Notes under the pieces: generated by a model
Database searches by the model: none
What the model was told of the DNA's origin: nothing
What the model saw: the letters and a program-made list of their open reading frames with translations, nothing else
NCBI GenBank assembly: GCA_025594325.1
Contig: JANHCV010000001.1
Coordinates: 3,348,001-3,412,000 of the forward strand
DNA length: 64,000 nucleotides
Reading direction: 5' to 3'
Source: Blastocladiella emersonii ATCC 22665
Taxonomy: Eukaryota; Blastocladiomycota; Blastocladiomycetes; Blastocladiales; Blastocladiaceae
Made by a program: the position numbers and the translations under genes
Shown here: one piece after another, positions 10,063 through 19,853 of the stretch
Numbering within the stretch: position 1 is the first letter of the stretch
Layout of the letters: every line of letters starts with the position of its first letter

Positions 10063-10683
10063 TTAGAGCATGAGGGCGACGACGCCGGCGGCGGCGACGA
10101 GGATGGCGGAGCCGACCTTGACGTCGGCGGCGCCCGAGGTAGTGTAGAGCGAGCCGTACGAGTCCTCGGCCTTCTTCTCGCCCTTGGCGGCGTCCTTCTT
10201 CTCGCCCGTCTGGTACACGGTGGCGGGCTGGGTCTCGGCGGGCTTGTCGTAGCCGGCCTCGTACGCGGCCGTGGTGGCGGCGGGGGTGGCCGTCGAGCAG
10301 GGCTCCTTCTTGTCGGCGACCTCGGACGCGGTGGGCGCCGGCGTGGCCGTCTCGCACGGGGTCGACGTGGTGGTCGGCGCGGGCGCCTTGTAGCCGGCGT
10401 CGTACTTGGGCTCGTCCTTCTTGGGGGTGTCGGTGGGCTTGGGCTGCTCGTACTTGGGCTCGTCCTTCTTGGGCGTGTCGTACTTGGGCTCGTCCTTCTT
10501 GGGCGTCTCCGAGGGCTTGGTGTAGCCGGCGGCCGACGTGGTGGTCGGGGGCTCGGGCTTGGCGCCGTACGCGGGGTTGGCGGGCGCAGCGGGCGCGGCC
10601 GGGGCGGCGGGGGCGCCGTACGAGGGGGCGGCGGCGGCAACGGCGGCGACCGAGGCGACAACGGCGAGCGAGAGGAACTTCAT
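10063..10683 (-). CDS. GPI-anchored, lysine/proline repeat cell-surface protein
   Basis: Single exon, 206 residues. It has an amino-terminal signal peptide (MKFLSLAVVASVAAVAAAA), then a low-complexity A/P-rich segment. Three copies of PKKDEPKY follow (about residues 61-95), then a T/P-rich region with two cysteine-containing segments. The carboxy-terminal hydrophobic tail (ILVAAAGVVALML) after small residues (TTSGAAD) is a typical GPI-attachment signal. It should be displayed on plasma membrane or wall. I recognise no family; the alternating K/D-E charge in the repeats could bind wall polymers or ions, but that is inference. The start is fixed by the signal peptide. Confidence 0.82.
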   Translation of the reverse strand: MKFLSLAVVASVAAVAAAAPSYGAPAAPAAPAAPANPAYGAKPEPPTTTSAAGYTKPSETPKKDEPKYDTPKKDEPKYEQPKPTDTPKKDEPKYDAGYKAPAPTTTSTPCETATPAPTASEVADKKEPCSTATPAATTAAYEAGYDKPAETQPATVYQTGEKKDAAKGEKKAEDSYGSLYTTSGAADVKVGSAILVAAAGVVALML

Positions 10684-11367
10684 GGCGATGATGGTGGTGG
10701 GATGCGGGTCTAGTCTCTAGATCTAGTGGAGCTGCCTGACGGGCGAGAGTGGGAGCGGGCGGCCGGGGGCGCGCCGTAGTCTTATACTCTGGCGGGATCG
10801 TCATGCGGGATCGCGCGAAACGTGCTCACCCGTCCGGTGGCGCAACGCCGCAGCGCGGCCCCACACGCGCGATGAAACGCTGGATCCGCCACCGCATGAC
10901 CTCGTCATAGAGCGTGGCCAACCACCTGCTCGTGTGGCGGTCCCTTGTCCCTGAGCGTCGCCAGCGACGGCTCACCATGACGCAGGGATCACGGCCTCGT
11001 GCGCAGAGATCAGCGGGACGATGGCCAGCGTGGGTCGCTCGCAGACGAAGCTCGCGCGCCCACGCGGACGGGCGTCGCAAACTGCCGTCAGTCTTCATGC
11101 GCTTCGTCATCGTCCTCAAGTGTCGAGGCGGCGAGTCGCGGTGTGTTGGCGCGAGCGAGCCGAGAACTCGAGGGTGGAGCGACGCGTCACGAAAAATCGA
11201 ATCCGCGTGCAGCAACCGGTCAGGTGACTCCACCTGATCTGAAACGCGACTGGCGAGACGCGCCTGCCCCGCCCGCGAGCGCGTCGTTGTCGTGCCGTTG
11301 CGCCACGCACCCATACCGACCACGGCGTGCATGTAACGGATCCACAACGTCATCAACTACCACCACC
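10684..11367. other. divergent promoter region, GPI-type protein / NOP12
   Basis: 684 nt between two divergent starts. Holds both promoters. Long antisense reading frames run through it but have no family resemblance or splice logic. Nothing else recognised. Confidence 0.5.
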
Positions 11368-12910
11368 ATGTCCATGTTCGACGCGATCGTCGGCAAGGCC
11401 GCCGGCGCCAAGTTTGACGCCGAGCTCGACGGGCTCTTTGCCTCGTCCAAGGGCAAGTCGGCCGTCGCTGCCGGCAAGCCCGCCGGCTCGGCCGCGCCGG
11501 CGAAGAAGGGCACGCCCATCGCGATCCCGACCAACAAGAAGCCCGCGGCGCCCGCGAAGCCCGCCGCCGCGCCCGCCAAGGCAAAGCCTGCGCCGAAGCC
11601 CAAGGCCAAGGCTGCGCCGAAGACTGCCCCCGCGCCCGCTGCCGCGTCCGAGTCGGACGAGGATGATGCCTCGGACGACAGCGATGACAACGAGGAGGCC
11701 GACTCGGACGATGACAGTGAGGAGGGCAGTGACGATGAGGAGGCCGAGAGCGGCGACGACGACGCCGCGTCCGAGGACGGCGATGACGACGCCATGGACG
11801 TCGAGGAGGCTGCCGATGCCGACGAGGCCGCGCCCGCGTCCGCAAAGAAGCTCACGCCCAAGGCCATCGAGAAGGAGAAGCTGCAGTCGACCGTCTTCGT
11901 CGGTAACGTCACCATCAAGGCGTCCGAAAAGGTACTGCGCCATTGGTCGCGCCAACGCGGTTGTACGAGTGCTGACGCCCGTGATCGCTCGCGTCTAGGC
12001 CGTGTTCAAGGAGTTCAAGGCCCTCTTCGCCGCCTTCGGCAAGGTCAAGAGCATCCGTTTCCGCTCCATTGTACGCTCGCCGCACTTCCGCCCACCCCGC
12101 ACCGCGCGCGCATGCTGACCGTCCACCGCTCTCTCCATGCAGGCCTTCACCGACGCGCTCCCGCGCAAGCTCAACTTCAAGCTCAAGAACTTCCACCCGG
12201 AGCGCGAGACGTGCAACGCGTACGTGGTGATGAGCTCGCCCAAGGAGGCGCGCGCTGCGACCGCGGGCGTCAACACGACCGTGTTCCACGAGAAGCACCT
12301 GCGCGTCGACTACTGCGGCAAGATCGACGCCAAGTCGGACGACGCCGACGCGCCCGCGGTGCGCCGCCGCGACCCGAAGCGGTGCGTGTTCGTCGGCAAC
12401 GTGCCCTTTGACGTCGAGGACGAGTCCCTGTGGAAGCATTTCGCGCAGGCGGGCGACGTCGAGAACGTGCGTGTGATCCGCGACGCCAAGACCGGGCTCG
12501 GCAAGGGCTTCGCGTACGTGCAGTTCAAGGAGCGCGCGTCGGTGCCATTGGCCATCAAGCTGCACGAGACCGACTTTAACGGCAAGCCCCTGCGCGTCCT
12601 CAAGTGCCACAAGATGGACGACGCTACAGGCAAGGTCGCGACGCCTGTGCGCGGCGGCAACAACAAGAAGCAGGGTGGTAAGCCGTCCGACAAGGGCGCC
12701 AACCCGAAGAAGCGCCGGCGCGACGAGGACGGCGACGACGACGGCACCAACAAGTCGGCCAAGCGGCAGCGCAAGGCGCGGCCAAACCGCGCGCGCACGT
12801 CCGAGTGGAAGAAGGGCCACGACCAGAAGAAGCGCAAGGCCGCCAAGGAGCTCCCGCGCAAGCTCGCCAAGAAGGTGCGCAAGCTCAAGACGCAGGCGCC
12901 CAAGAAGTAA
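11368..12910 (+). CDS. NOP12: nucleolar RNA-binding protein NOP12/RBM34
   Basis: Exons 11368-11931, 11999-12070 and 12143-12910 encode 467 residues. Residues 1-90 are A/K/P-rich, followed by a long acidic D/E/S block (about 95-160). The first RRM starts [15 protein letters not shown]. It runs through [20 protein letters not shown] and [12 protein letters not shown], the insert pattern diagnostic of Nop12/RBM34. The second RRM ([26 protein letters not shown]) is followed by a basic [18 protein letters not shown] nucleolar tail. The family acts in 25S/28S pre-rRNA processing. Both introns lie in RRM1; the second (72 nt) sits between RFRSI and AFTDALP. Confidence 0.93.
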
Positions 12911-13039
12911 GCGCCGTTGCTGCTGTACTGTATCGTTTTTGCTCTCTCTCTTCATACACTAGTCTTCCGAGTATCACTGCTGCAAACGAACGAGGGAGGG
13001 AATCAAATTCAGAATTGGACAACGGAGCGACTCGCCCGC

Positions 13040-14126
13040 TTAGAAGATGGTCACGTAGTTGTTGATGCGGTCGCGCTGGCCCTGGGCGACGCACTCGGCG
13101 ATCCACACGATGTTGCGCACCTCCTGCTCGCGCAGGCGCAGGATGGCGTAGTAGACGCCGAACTGGAACTGCGACATGAAGGCGAACTTGTTGAGCTGCA
13201 CCTCGCGCTCGAAGAAGCGGTCCTCGAGCGTCTTGTTGTCGGCCGTGTCGAACAGGTGGCGGTAGTCCTAGTTGACCGTGAGTCAGCGGGGGTATCGAGC
13301 GCGAAGCGAGAGGCAGTCGTACGGGGTAGCCCTCGAGTACGGCCTTGACGGCGTCCACGTCATCGACGCGGGCGAGGCGGGCGGCGCCCTCGGGGTACAG
13401 CTTGCCAAAGTTGGGGAACAGCTTGTACCGGTCGTCCTTGGACAGCTCGGTGCCGAACGAGTTGATGGTGATGTTGATGACGCGGCGGTCGGCCTCGAAC
13501 TCGAGAATCGCCTTCATGGTGTCGGCGGTCACGTCGTCGAGCTCGGTGGTGACGAAGCGGTAAAAGTCCTCGAGGTAGGCCTTGTAGAGGGTGTTACGGA
13601 TGATCTCGATGTTGAGCTCGTCGAGGTCGTGGCTCGACAGGCAGTTCTTGAAGTAGGGGCCTAATGGGGTCTCGACGAGGGCGACCGAGTACAGGTCCTG
13701 GATGGTGGTGGCGACGGTGAGCGCCGGCATGGCGTCGAACCAGCCGAGCGGGTGGCACTTGTCGAGCAGCTCGGACGCGTCGCGCTGGTGCAGCGTGCCC
13801 GTGATGAGCAGGATGACGTTGTCGATCATGTACGCGTAGGTCAGGTACTCGAGGAACTTGCCGGCGCGGCCCACGGCGTTGGCGCGCAGGTACGCAAAGT
13901 CGGCGACGAGCCGCTCCGTCAGCCGCGCAAAGTAGACGGAGGTGGTGAGCGGCGGCGGCTCGTTGGCCAGGAAGTTGCCGTAGTCGGTCGCCGACAGCTG
14001 CAGCTTCATGTCCTCGAGCGTCTCGCACTGCGTCAGGTTCATGTACTGCGAGCTCGACAGCAGGCCCGACCGGAACCCGCGGACGATGCCCTCGAGGTAC
14101 CCGTCGTCGACGTTGAACGTGAGCAT
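13040..14126 (-). CDS. VMA6: V-type H+-ATPase V0 subunit d (VMA6)
   Basis: Exons 14126-13323 and 13267-13040 encode 343 residues, the family length. The amino terminus [22 protein letters not shown], the internal [25 protein letters not shown] and the carboxy-terminal [27 protein letters not shown] are hallmark blocks. Subunit d caps the proteolipid ring and couples it to the central stalk of the vacuolar proton pump. The 55-nt intron (GTACGA donor, GCTGAC branch, CTAG acceptor) joins AVLEGYP to DYRHLFD. It converges with NOP12, leaving only 129 nt between stops. Confidence 0.96.
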
Positions 14127-14190
14127 CTGGGCGGCGGGACGGGTGCTGAAGACGAGACTGGCGATGATCGGGGCGCGCGCGGGCCGGAGC

Positions 14191-14201
14191 GATACGTTGC
14201 G
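14191..14201 (-). promoter_or_regulatory. CGCAACGTATC element, VMA6
   Basis: CGCAACGTATC on the coding strand, about 65 nt upstream of the ATG at 14126. The greater distance suggests a longer 5' UTR than in other genes with this element. Confidence 0.45.
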
Positions 14202-14361
14202 TCAAGTGTGCGTCGGCGGAAGCTCGCAAGAGAACGGGGCGGCACGAGAGGAAGTGGCCATCGCGGCGGCGGCGGCGGACAGCGACGCGTCGCTCACCCG
14301 CCGCCAACGTTTCGCAACTCTCCCGTCAAGTGAGCGCACGCGGTGGCGGCTCGCGAGGTTT

Positions 14362-14388
14362 TGTGAGACGCGTTTCTGTGAGACGCGT
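14362..14388. repeat. tandem TGTGAGACGCGT repeat (two MluI-type ACGCGT boxes)
   Basis: TGTGAGACGCGT occurs at 14362-14373 and 14377-14388. ACGCGT is the MCB core bound by fungal MBF, so a cell-cycle-type input to the VMA6 promoter is conceivable; it could also be chance in GC-rich DNA. Confidence 0.45.
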
Positions 14389-14446
14389 CGGGGAAAAATC
14401 GAGTACGTGTTACGCATAATCCTATGATGCTAAGCGCTCGTCCCCG

Positions 14447-17400
14447 TCACGAGCACACGTACGACCCCGTCGTGTCGGTGCTCGCCGTCATCGGGTCAAA
14501 CTCGTCTCCGGCCGCTCCTGCTGCCGCCGCGGTCGCGGTCGATGCAGCCCATGACGGGAGGGGCGATCCGTTCCTTCTTGTGGACCGTGCACCGTGGCCG
14601 CGCTGTGCTGGTGGGACGAGCTCGACCGACTCGGGGAGACCGAACTTGAACCCGCCGTCCTCGTCGTCGCTGCCCAGCGAGTCGTCGTCGTCCGAGCCCG
14701 AGCCCGAGTCGGAGTCGAGGCTGTGGATACTCTGGCACCCTCCATCACCAGCCGCCGTGTTCCACTCGCGGTGCCGCTTCGCCGGACTCGCCCCGACCCC
14801 GCCGTGCGCCGCCGCGCGCGCCGATCCCGCGCGCGAGTCCGCGTCCGACCCGGGCCCGGACGCTGGCCACGCGCACTCCTCGATGACGCTGAACAGGGCG
14901 CCAGGACTCCCCGTGCCGCCCCACTGCGCGACGCGGTCGACGAGGTCGTCGAGGTCTGCGCGCGACACGAGGAGGAACCCGAGCAGCATGGACGGGTCGA
15001 GCCGCGACATGGGCAGAGCGCGGACCTGGTGCGTGTGGTGCGCGGGGTTCGGGACCGCGGCGCGCCGCGTCGGCACCGGCTGCGGGAAGTGCGGGTCGAG
15101 GTACAGCATCGCGGTCCGCGCCATGAGTGCGACGCCGGGTTTGTCGGCCTCGGGGATCGGCGGCGAGGTGCGGGACGGGTGGTGGTTGGTGAGACCGCCG
15201 CCGCTGCCGCCGCGGCCACCGGGGCCCGGCGCGCCGGCGACGACGTGCGACCACGGCACGACGATGGGCGATGCGGCGGGGGATTCGTGAGGTGGCGACT
15301 CGCCGAAATGTTGCTGCTGCTGCTGTTGCTGCGACGGTCTGCGTATCCATTCTGGCCGCGTCCACGTCCCCGCAAAGTACAAGCTCGCGTCTTTCCTTCC
15401 CTACTCGCACGACAGACGCGTCAGTCTCGCTTAGAAGACCCGCTCCCGAAGAGCGAATCCGTACCCCAGAGATCCCAACACACTGCGGCCATCCAAATAG
15501 GTCGACGAGGTTCTTGGCGTAGCTCGGGTGCACGCTGGCCTGCCCGAGCATGACGGGCACGAGCAGCAGCGTAGGCCGCCACCCGTCGCCGTCCGCGTCG
15601 CTCCCGCCCTCGGCGCGTAGGATCAGCGGGTCGAGCGCAACCTGGGCGTCCATGGCGACGTGCACGACGAGGTCCGGGCCGACCTCCCTCGCCTTCCGCG
15701 CCGCCGCTGTCCCCGCGAGCCGGTCCTCGTTGAGCCCCGCGAGCACGTGCGCGATGATCGACGGCGAGTACCACGCGCCGACGCGGGTCCCGAACCGGTC
15801 GGCGCCGTGGGTGCAGATGCTGGGCAGCGAGAAAGGCGCCGCCTCCGTGTCCTCGAACATGCCCATGATGTGCGAGTACGCGTCGGCCGCCGCGGGGCCG
15901 CCAGCCGCGAGCGACCGCACGTCGTGCCCGCGGCCGAGCGCCGCCGTCAGGAACGCGCGCGCCAGGAGCATCTGCCCCGTGCGGTGCATGCACCCCCACC
16001 CGGTATCGGTGCGCGCCGACGCGTAGTCGATATTGGTGCGGTACGTGAACCACGGCAGGCTCTGCCACCGCGCGAGGAACGCGTCGGCCTCGAGCTGCGC
16101 GCGCGGCGAACCGAGACTCGCACGGCGCGCGCGACCAGCGGCAGCGGCGGAGGAGCCAGAGTCGAGGTTGTGGTGCACGACGCGTTTCGGCCACGGCTGC
16201 GCCAGATCGTCGCCGCTCGGGTGCTGGTTGGCGATATCGGAGAAGGTCATGGTGCTGGCGAGGCTCGCGGCGATATCGTCCTCGAACCCGCTGCTCTCGC
16301 TGTCGAGCGTGAGCATGCTCTCGGTGCGCCTCCGCGCGCCCGCCGGGACCGCCGTCGGGTCGCCCGGCGAGCCGTGGTGGTGGACGGCCGTGATGATCTC
16401 GGCGTCGTGGTCGCGCTCGCGGGTGAGCGTGATGGGTGCGCTCGCGGCCGAGGGCGACGACGAAGAGTGGCCGTCGTCGTGGGCGGGCAACGGGCGCGTG
16501 TGGTGCTCGATGAGGACCTGGCTCTCGGTCAGCGAGTCGGCCATGGCGGCGGGTACGCCGTCGTCGACATCGGCATCGGCGCGCCACGAGACCGAGTCGT
16601 AGGACTCGGAGAGGTGTGGCGCTTGCACGTCCTCGAAGTCGGTGGTCGACGAGCGCCGCACGCGGGCCGCGTCGTTGGTGCGGCCGGACAGGATGGCGCG
16701 TGGTGGGCTCTACGATCGTATCAATGTGAGCGGTCGTCGCAATCGTCGATTGACGAGAGCGAGCGTACCTGGATGTTGATGGGCGAGCTCGACAAATCCG
16801 ACCCGCGCTTCCCGGCGACCGCGAGCGGCGTGCCGCCGGCCTGTACGAGGAGGTAGCTCGCGTCGGCGGGACTCGCGCTCACGGACCCCTGCTGCGCGTC
16901 GTCGACCATGACAAACGACTCCTGGCGCTGCGGCGGCGCCTGGTCTTGGCGCGGCGGTCGACGGCGCGGGAGCGGCTGCGGGATATGCGACGGCGTGATG
17001 AGCGACTTGAACTGCTCGACGCTCGCGCGGATGGGCAGGTTCGACAGGCGCACGGGGATGAACGATGCCGCTGACGCTGGTGCGGATGGAGCGACGCGGC
17101 GCGGCGGTGCAGGGTCGGGCGATGCAGCGACCACGCGTGACGAGGACGGGCGCACGCGGACCGTGCTCCACGGCTCCTCGCTGCTCGCGGACGGCCGCTG
17201 CTGCACCTTGGCGAGCGACGGTGCGTCGGGAGCGGTCCCGGCGGTTGCGCGGTAGTGCGCAGCCTGTGGAGGCGGGTGCTGCTGCTGCTGCGCAAGGCTG
17301 CTGCCGCGCGAAGTCAGGTCGACGCGGCCGTCTACACACTGCCGCCGTCAGTCCCACGGTCAAGAAACAATCAGCGCAACGCGCGCACCGAGGTGATACC

Positions 17401-17624
17401 GCTCGCCGAGCAGCGTGACGTCGCCGGGTCCAATGTACGACAGTACGGCGCCCTCGAACTCGGGCTGGTTGGCGACGCGGTACAGCCACGACCTACATCC
17501 TCCCCGGTGTGCGCGGGTCAGCTGCGTGGACGGGGACCGCGTGGTGCGAGGGGTCGCGCGCGCACCCGACGTTGGCGCCGGCCGAGGTGGTGGACAGGGC
17601 CATGGGGATGGTCGACCAGTCCAT
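14447..17624 (-). CDS. ATG4: ATG4 cysteine protease (autophagy), unusually large
   Basis: Exons 17624-17566, 17492-17389, 17331-16769, 16709-15465 and 15400-14447 encode 974 residues; introns 57-73 nt. ATG4 cleaves Atg8/LC3 to expose its lipidation glycine and later delipidates it. The catalytic Cys (about C482) is in TDTGWGCMHRTGQMLLA; the Asp/His pair (about D759, H761) is in YLDPHFPQ. SLPWFTYRTNIDYASARTD and LDPSMLLGFLL are also family blocks. The first exons supply VTLLGERYHL, matching the LG.RY motif at the start of other ATG4s. It is about twice the usual 400-500 residues: roughly 400 disordered S/P-rich residues separate LGERY from FTYRTN. There is another insert of about 100 residues before DPH, and an acidic tail. 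The amino-terminal exons are less certain than the core. Confidence 0.88.
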
Positions 17625-17822
17625 GGTTTAGGTGTGATGCATCGAGTGGGGCAGCTTCATGGGATGGGCGTTGCGTGGTTCAGGGGAGAGAGAGGATGAA
17701 GAGGAGGTCGGAGCGACGCGCCGCGCGACGCGTTCGGCTCGCGGGTCAGCTCGCGGGTCACCTCGTTGCGGGTCACCTCGTTCGGCGTCGATCTTCCCTT
17801 CTCCCGCCCGTACCGACCACAA

Positions 17823-17833
17823 CGCAACGTAAC
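17823..17833 (+). promoter_or_regulatory. CGCAACGTAAC element, otubain gene
   Basis: CGCAACGTAAC ends 5 nt before the ATG at 17838. Same variant as in TIM22. Confidence 0.5.
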
Positions 17834-17837
17834 ACAA

Positions 17838-18692
17838 ATGGACCCGCACGGAACTCCGAGCAACCCACCCGCCGCCGCGCCCTCGGCCACCCCGGAGACC
17901 GCGACCAAGCCGGCCGAGCCCGAGATCTCGGACGAGCAGATCCTGGCGGCCGAGGCGGCGATCCGCGACGCCGAAGCGCGCGCCAACGAGCTGGTCTCGG
18001 TGCCCTTGCCGCTCGAGACGCTGGTGCACGAGTACGCCGAGAACGCGCCGTTCCTGCGCAAGATTGAGCGTCTGCGCGGGACCGCGACGCACTACCGGCG
18101 GTGCCGCGGCGACGGCAACTGCTTCTACCGGGCCTTCGTGTACGCGTGGTACGAGCGCGTGCTGCACGATCCGACCAAGTACCTGGCGCGGGCCAAGGCG
18201 GACCTGGCCGCGGCGAAGCAGCTGCTGCTGAACGTCGGGTTCCAGCTGCTTGTCATCGAGGACTTCCTGGACGTGGCCGAGGACACGCTGCGCGCGCTCG
18301 AGTCGCGCGCCATCTACGACGACGACATGCTGCTGTCGCGGTTCCAGAGCGACGAGGTGAGCAACGCCGTCGTGGTCCTGTTCCGCTTCGTCACGTCCGC
18401 GTTCCTGCAGGCGCACGCCGACGACTACCTGCCGTTCGTCCTCGAGTACGCCGACGACATGGGCACCTACTGCGCGCACCACGTCGAGGCCATGGGCCGC
18501 GACGCCGACCACCTCCACATCATGGCCGTGTCGCGCCAGTTCGCCGTCAACATGGCCGTCACCTACCTCGACGGCAGCGCCGGCGACGAGGCCACCGTGC
18601 ACAAGTTCGAGGGCGACGACGCGCACCCGGACGACGTTATCGGGCTCCTGTACCGCCCCGGCCACTACGATCTCATCTACCGGCGCGTCTGA
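17838..18692 (+). CDS. otubain-type deubiquitinase (OTUB1-like)
   Basis: Single exon, 284 residues. The OTU catalytic triad is visible: D92 and C95 in RGDGNCFYRAF and H276 in GHYDLIYRR. YADDMGTYCAHHVEAMGRDADHLHI and the length match otubains rather than other OTU proteases. It hydrolyses (typically K48-linked) ubiquitin chains in the cytosol or nucleus. The first 50 residues are P/A-rich and disordered. ATG 17838 is preferred over an in-frame upstream ATG at 17766 because family similarity begins after it and the CGCAACGTAAC element lies just upstream. It starts 213 nt from the divergent ATG4 gene. Confidence 0.93.
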   Translation: MDPHGTPSNPPAAAPSATPETATKPAEPEISDEQILAAEAAIRDAEARANELVSVPLPLETLVHEYAENAPFLRKIERLRGTATHYRRCRGDGNCFYRAFVYAWYERVLHDPTKYLARAKADLAAAKQLLLNVGFQLLVIEDFLDVAEDTLRALESRAIYDDDMLLSRFQSDEVSNAVVVLFRFVTSAFLQAHADDYLPFVLEYADDMGTYCAHHVEAMGRDADHLHIMAVSRQFAVNMAVTYLDGSAGDEATVHKFEGDDAHPDDVIGLLYRPGHYDLIYRRV

Positions 18693-18780
18693 GGCGGGTC
18701 GCGGATGGACTATGGAGATTTTTTGGATTACAATCGAGAGGAATATAAGACAAGACGACGACAACGAACGGTCCCTCGCT

Positions 18781-19554
18781 TTACGAGTTGCGCGAGTAGT
18801 ACTCGTGGGCGAGACCGTGCACCTCGGGCGGGAACGGCGACGGCACCTCGCACTTGCCCGGCTTGACCATGGGCGCGCGCACGAACACGGCGCTGCAAGT
18901 GTTGAAGTTGACCTCGAGGTACTCGGGCACGAACATCCACGGCTGCTGGAACGGCCGCGGCGTGAACTTGAGCGCGCCGTTGCTCAGGGTCGCGGGGGCG
19001 GCGGGGGCGGGCGCAGCCGACTCGGCACCAGCGGCAGCGGCCTCACCCTCCTTGGCGGCGGGCGGCGCGGGGCGCGAGAGCATCGGGATGGCCGTGGGCT
19101 GGACCGAGAACATGTCGCCGTCGCGCAGGAGGTACGACGGCTGCTTGCACTGCTGCCCGTTGACGAGGACCTTGCCGTGCGAGACCATCTGGCGTGCGGC
19201 GTAGACCGAGGGGGCGAAGCACGCGCGGAAGATGGCGACATCGACGCGGCGCTCGAGCGGCGAGAAGGTGAGCGTCTGCATGGGCGGCAGCTTGCGTGCG
19301 CCCTCCTCGCCCGACGTGTTGCCGAAGACGGGCAGCGGCTCGGACCGCCACGCGCTCACAAACTGGCGCTCGGTCACGTTGCCGCCGTGGTACGCGCGCG
19401 CCTCCTTCTTGGCCTGCCACATCTGCTGGAACAGCGTGCGCCGCGACAGGTCCGGGTAGTTGCGCCGCGCCGCCAGGTTGTACAGGTTCTGCTTGTTCCA
19501 CGACATGCGGATCAGCCCGCGCACGATGCTGAAGCGGCCCGGTCTCGGCTTCAT
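18781..19554 (-). CDS. NAM9: mitochondrial small-subunit ribosomal protein uS4m (NAM9)
   Basis: Single exon, 257 residues. The start MKPRPGRFSIVRGLIRMSWNK continues NLYNLAARR, LFQQMWQAKKEARAYHGG and NVTERQF. This order is that of fungal Nam9. An S4 RNA-binding domain follows (FAPSVYAARQMVSHGKVLVN then GQQCKQPSYLLRDGDMFSV). An A/E-rich linker (about 150-185) precedes the terminal segment. It binds 12-15S mitochondrial rRNA in the small subunit. The reading frame is open further upstream, but no homology is seen there and ATG 19554 fits the family. It converges with the otubain gene, with 88 nt between stops. Confidence 0.9.
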   Translation of the reverse strand: MKPRPGRFSIVRGLIRMSWNKQNLYNLAARRNYPDLSRRTLFQQMWQAKKEARAYHGGNVTERQFVSAWRSEPLPVFGNTSGEEGARKLPPMQTLTFSPLERRVDVAIFRACFAPSVYAARQMVSHGKVLVNGQQCKQPSYLLRDGDMFSVQPTAIPMLSRPAPPAAKEGEAAAAGAESAAPAPAAPATLSNGALKFTPRPFQQPWMFVPEYLEVNFNTCSAVFVRAPMVKPGKCEVPSPFPPEVHGLAHEYYSRNS

Positions 19555-19580
19555 GGTGTCTGGTCGGGGTTGCGGGGAGT

Positions 19581-19592
19581 CGATGCGTTGCC
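19581..19592 (-). promoter_or_regulatory. GCAACGCATC element, NAM9
   Basis: GGCAACGCATCG on the coding strand, about 27-38 nt upstream of the ATG at 19554; one-base variant of the recurrent element. Confidence 0.4.
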
Positions 19593-19686
19593 TGATGCGT
19601 GGTGCCCGCGGGATTCGTCGGTGAAGATCGCTGTTGATCATGGGCAGCGGCGGCAGCGCGGCAGCCAACTCTGCCACCGCTCGGCG

Positions 19687-19698
19687 CACATGTGATGG
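19687..19698. promoter_or_regulatory. CACATGTGATGG motif upstream of NAM9
   Basis: Palindromic E-box CACATGTG plus ATGG, 133 nt upstream of the NAM9 ATG. The identical 12-mer lies 122 nt upstream of TIM22, another mitochondrial protein gene. Confidence 0.45.
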
Positions 19699-19853
19699 CG
19701 ATCGGCGTGGCAGGTCGCCTCGCGACTCGCGTCTATCTCCTCTCGAGCTCCCGCTCGCTTCCACCGTTGAAGAGAAAGGGCGCCGAGCCCAATAATAATA
19801 ACAAACGAAGACGGGGAGTTCACAAAACACGCATCAAAAGTCACATTCGCGCC

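Larger units (their letters stand above)
14127..14446. other. intergenic region upstream of VMA6
   Basis: 320 nt holding the VMA6 promoter and the ATG4 3' UTR. It contains a CGCAACGTATC element (14191-14201) and a tandem TGTGAGACGCGT repeat at 14362-14388. Confidence 0.55.

Noticed and set aside
10826-11356. 176-residue minus-strand frame in the GPI protein/NOP12 intergenic region
   Set aside because: No family resemblance, runs into the NOP12 5' region, and overlaps an equally long frame on the other strand.
19555-19830. Upstream extension of NAM9
   Set aside because: Homology starts at MKPRPGR; the extension has no mitochondrial presequence character and contains promoter motifs.
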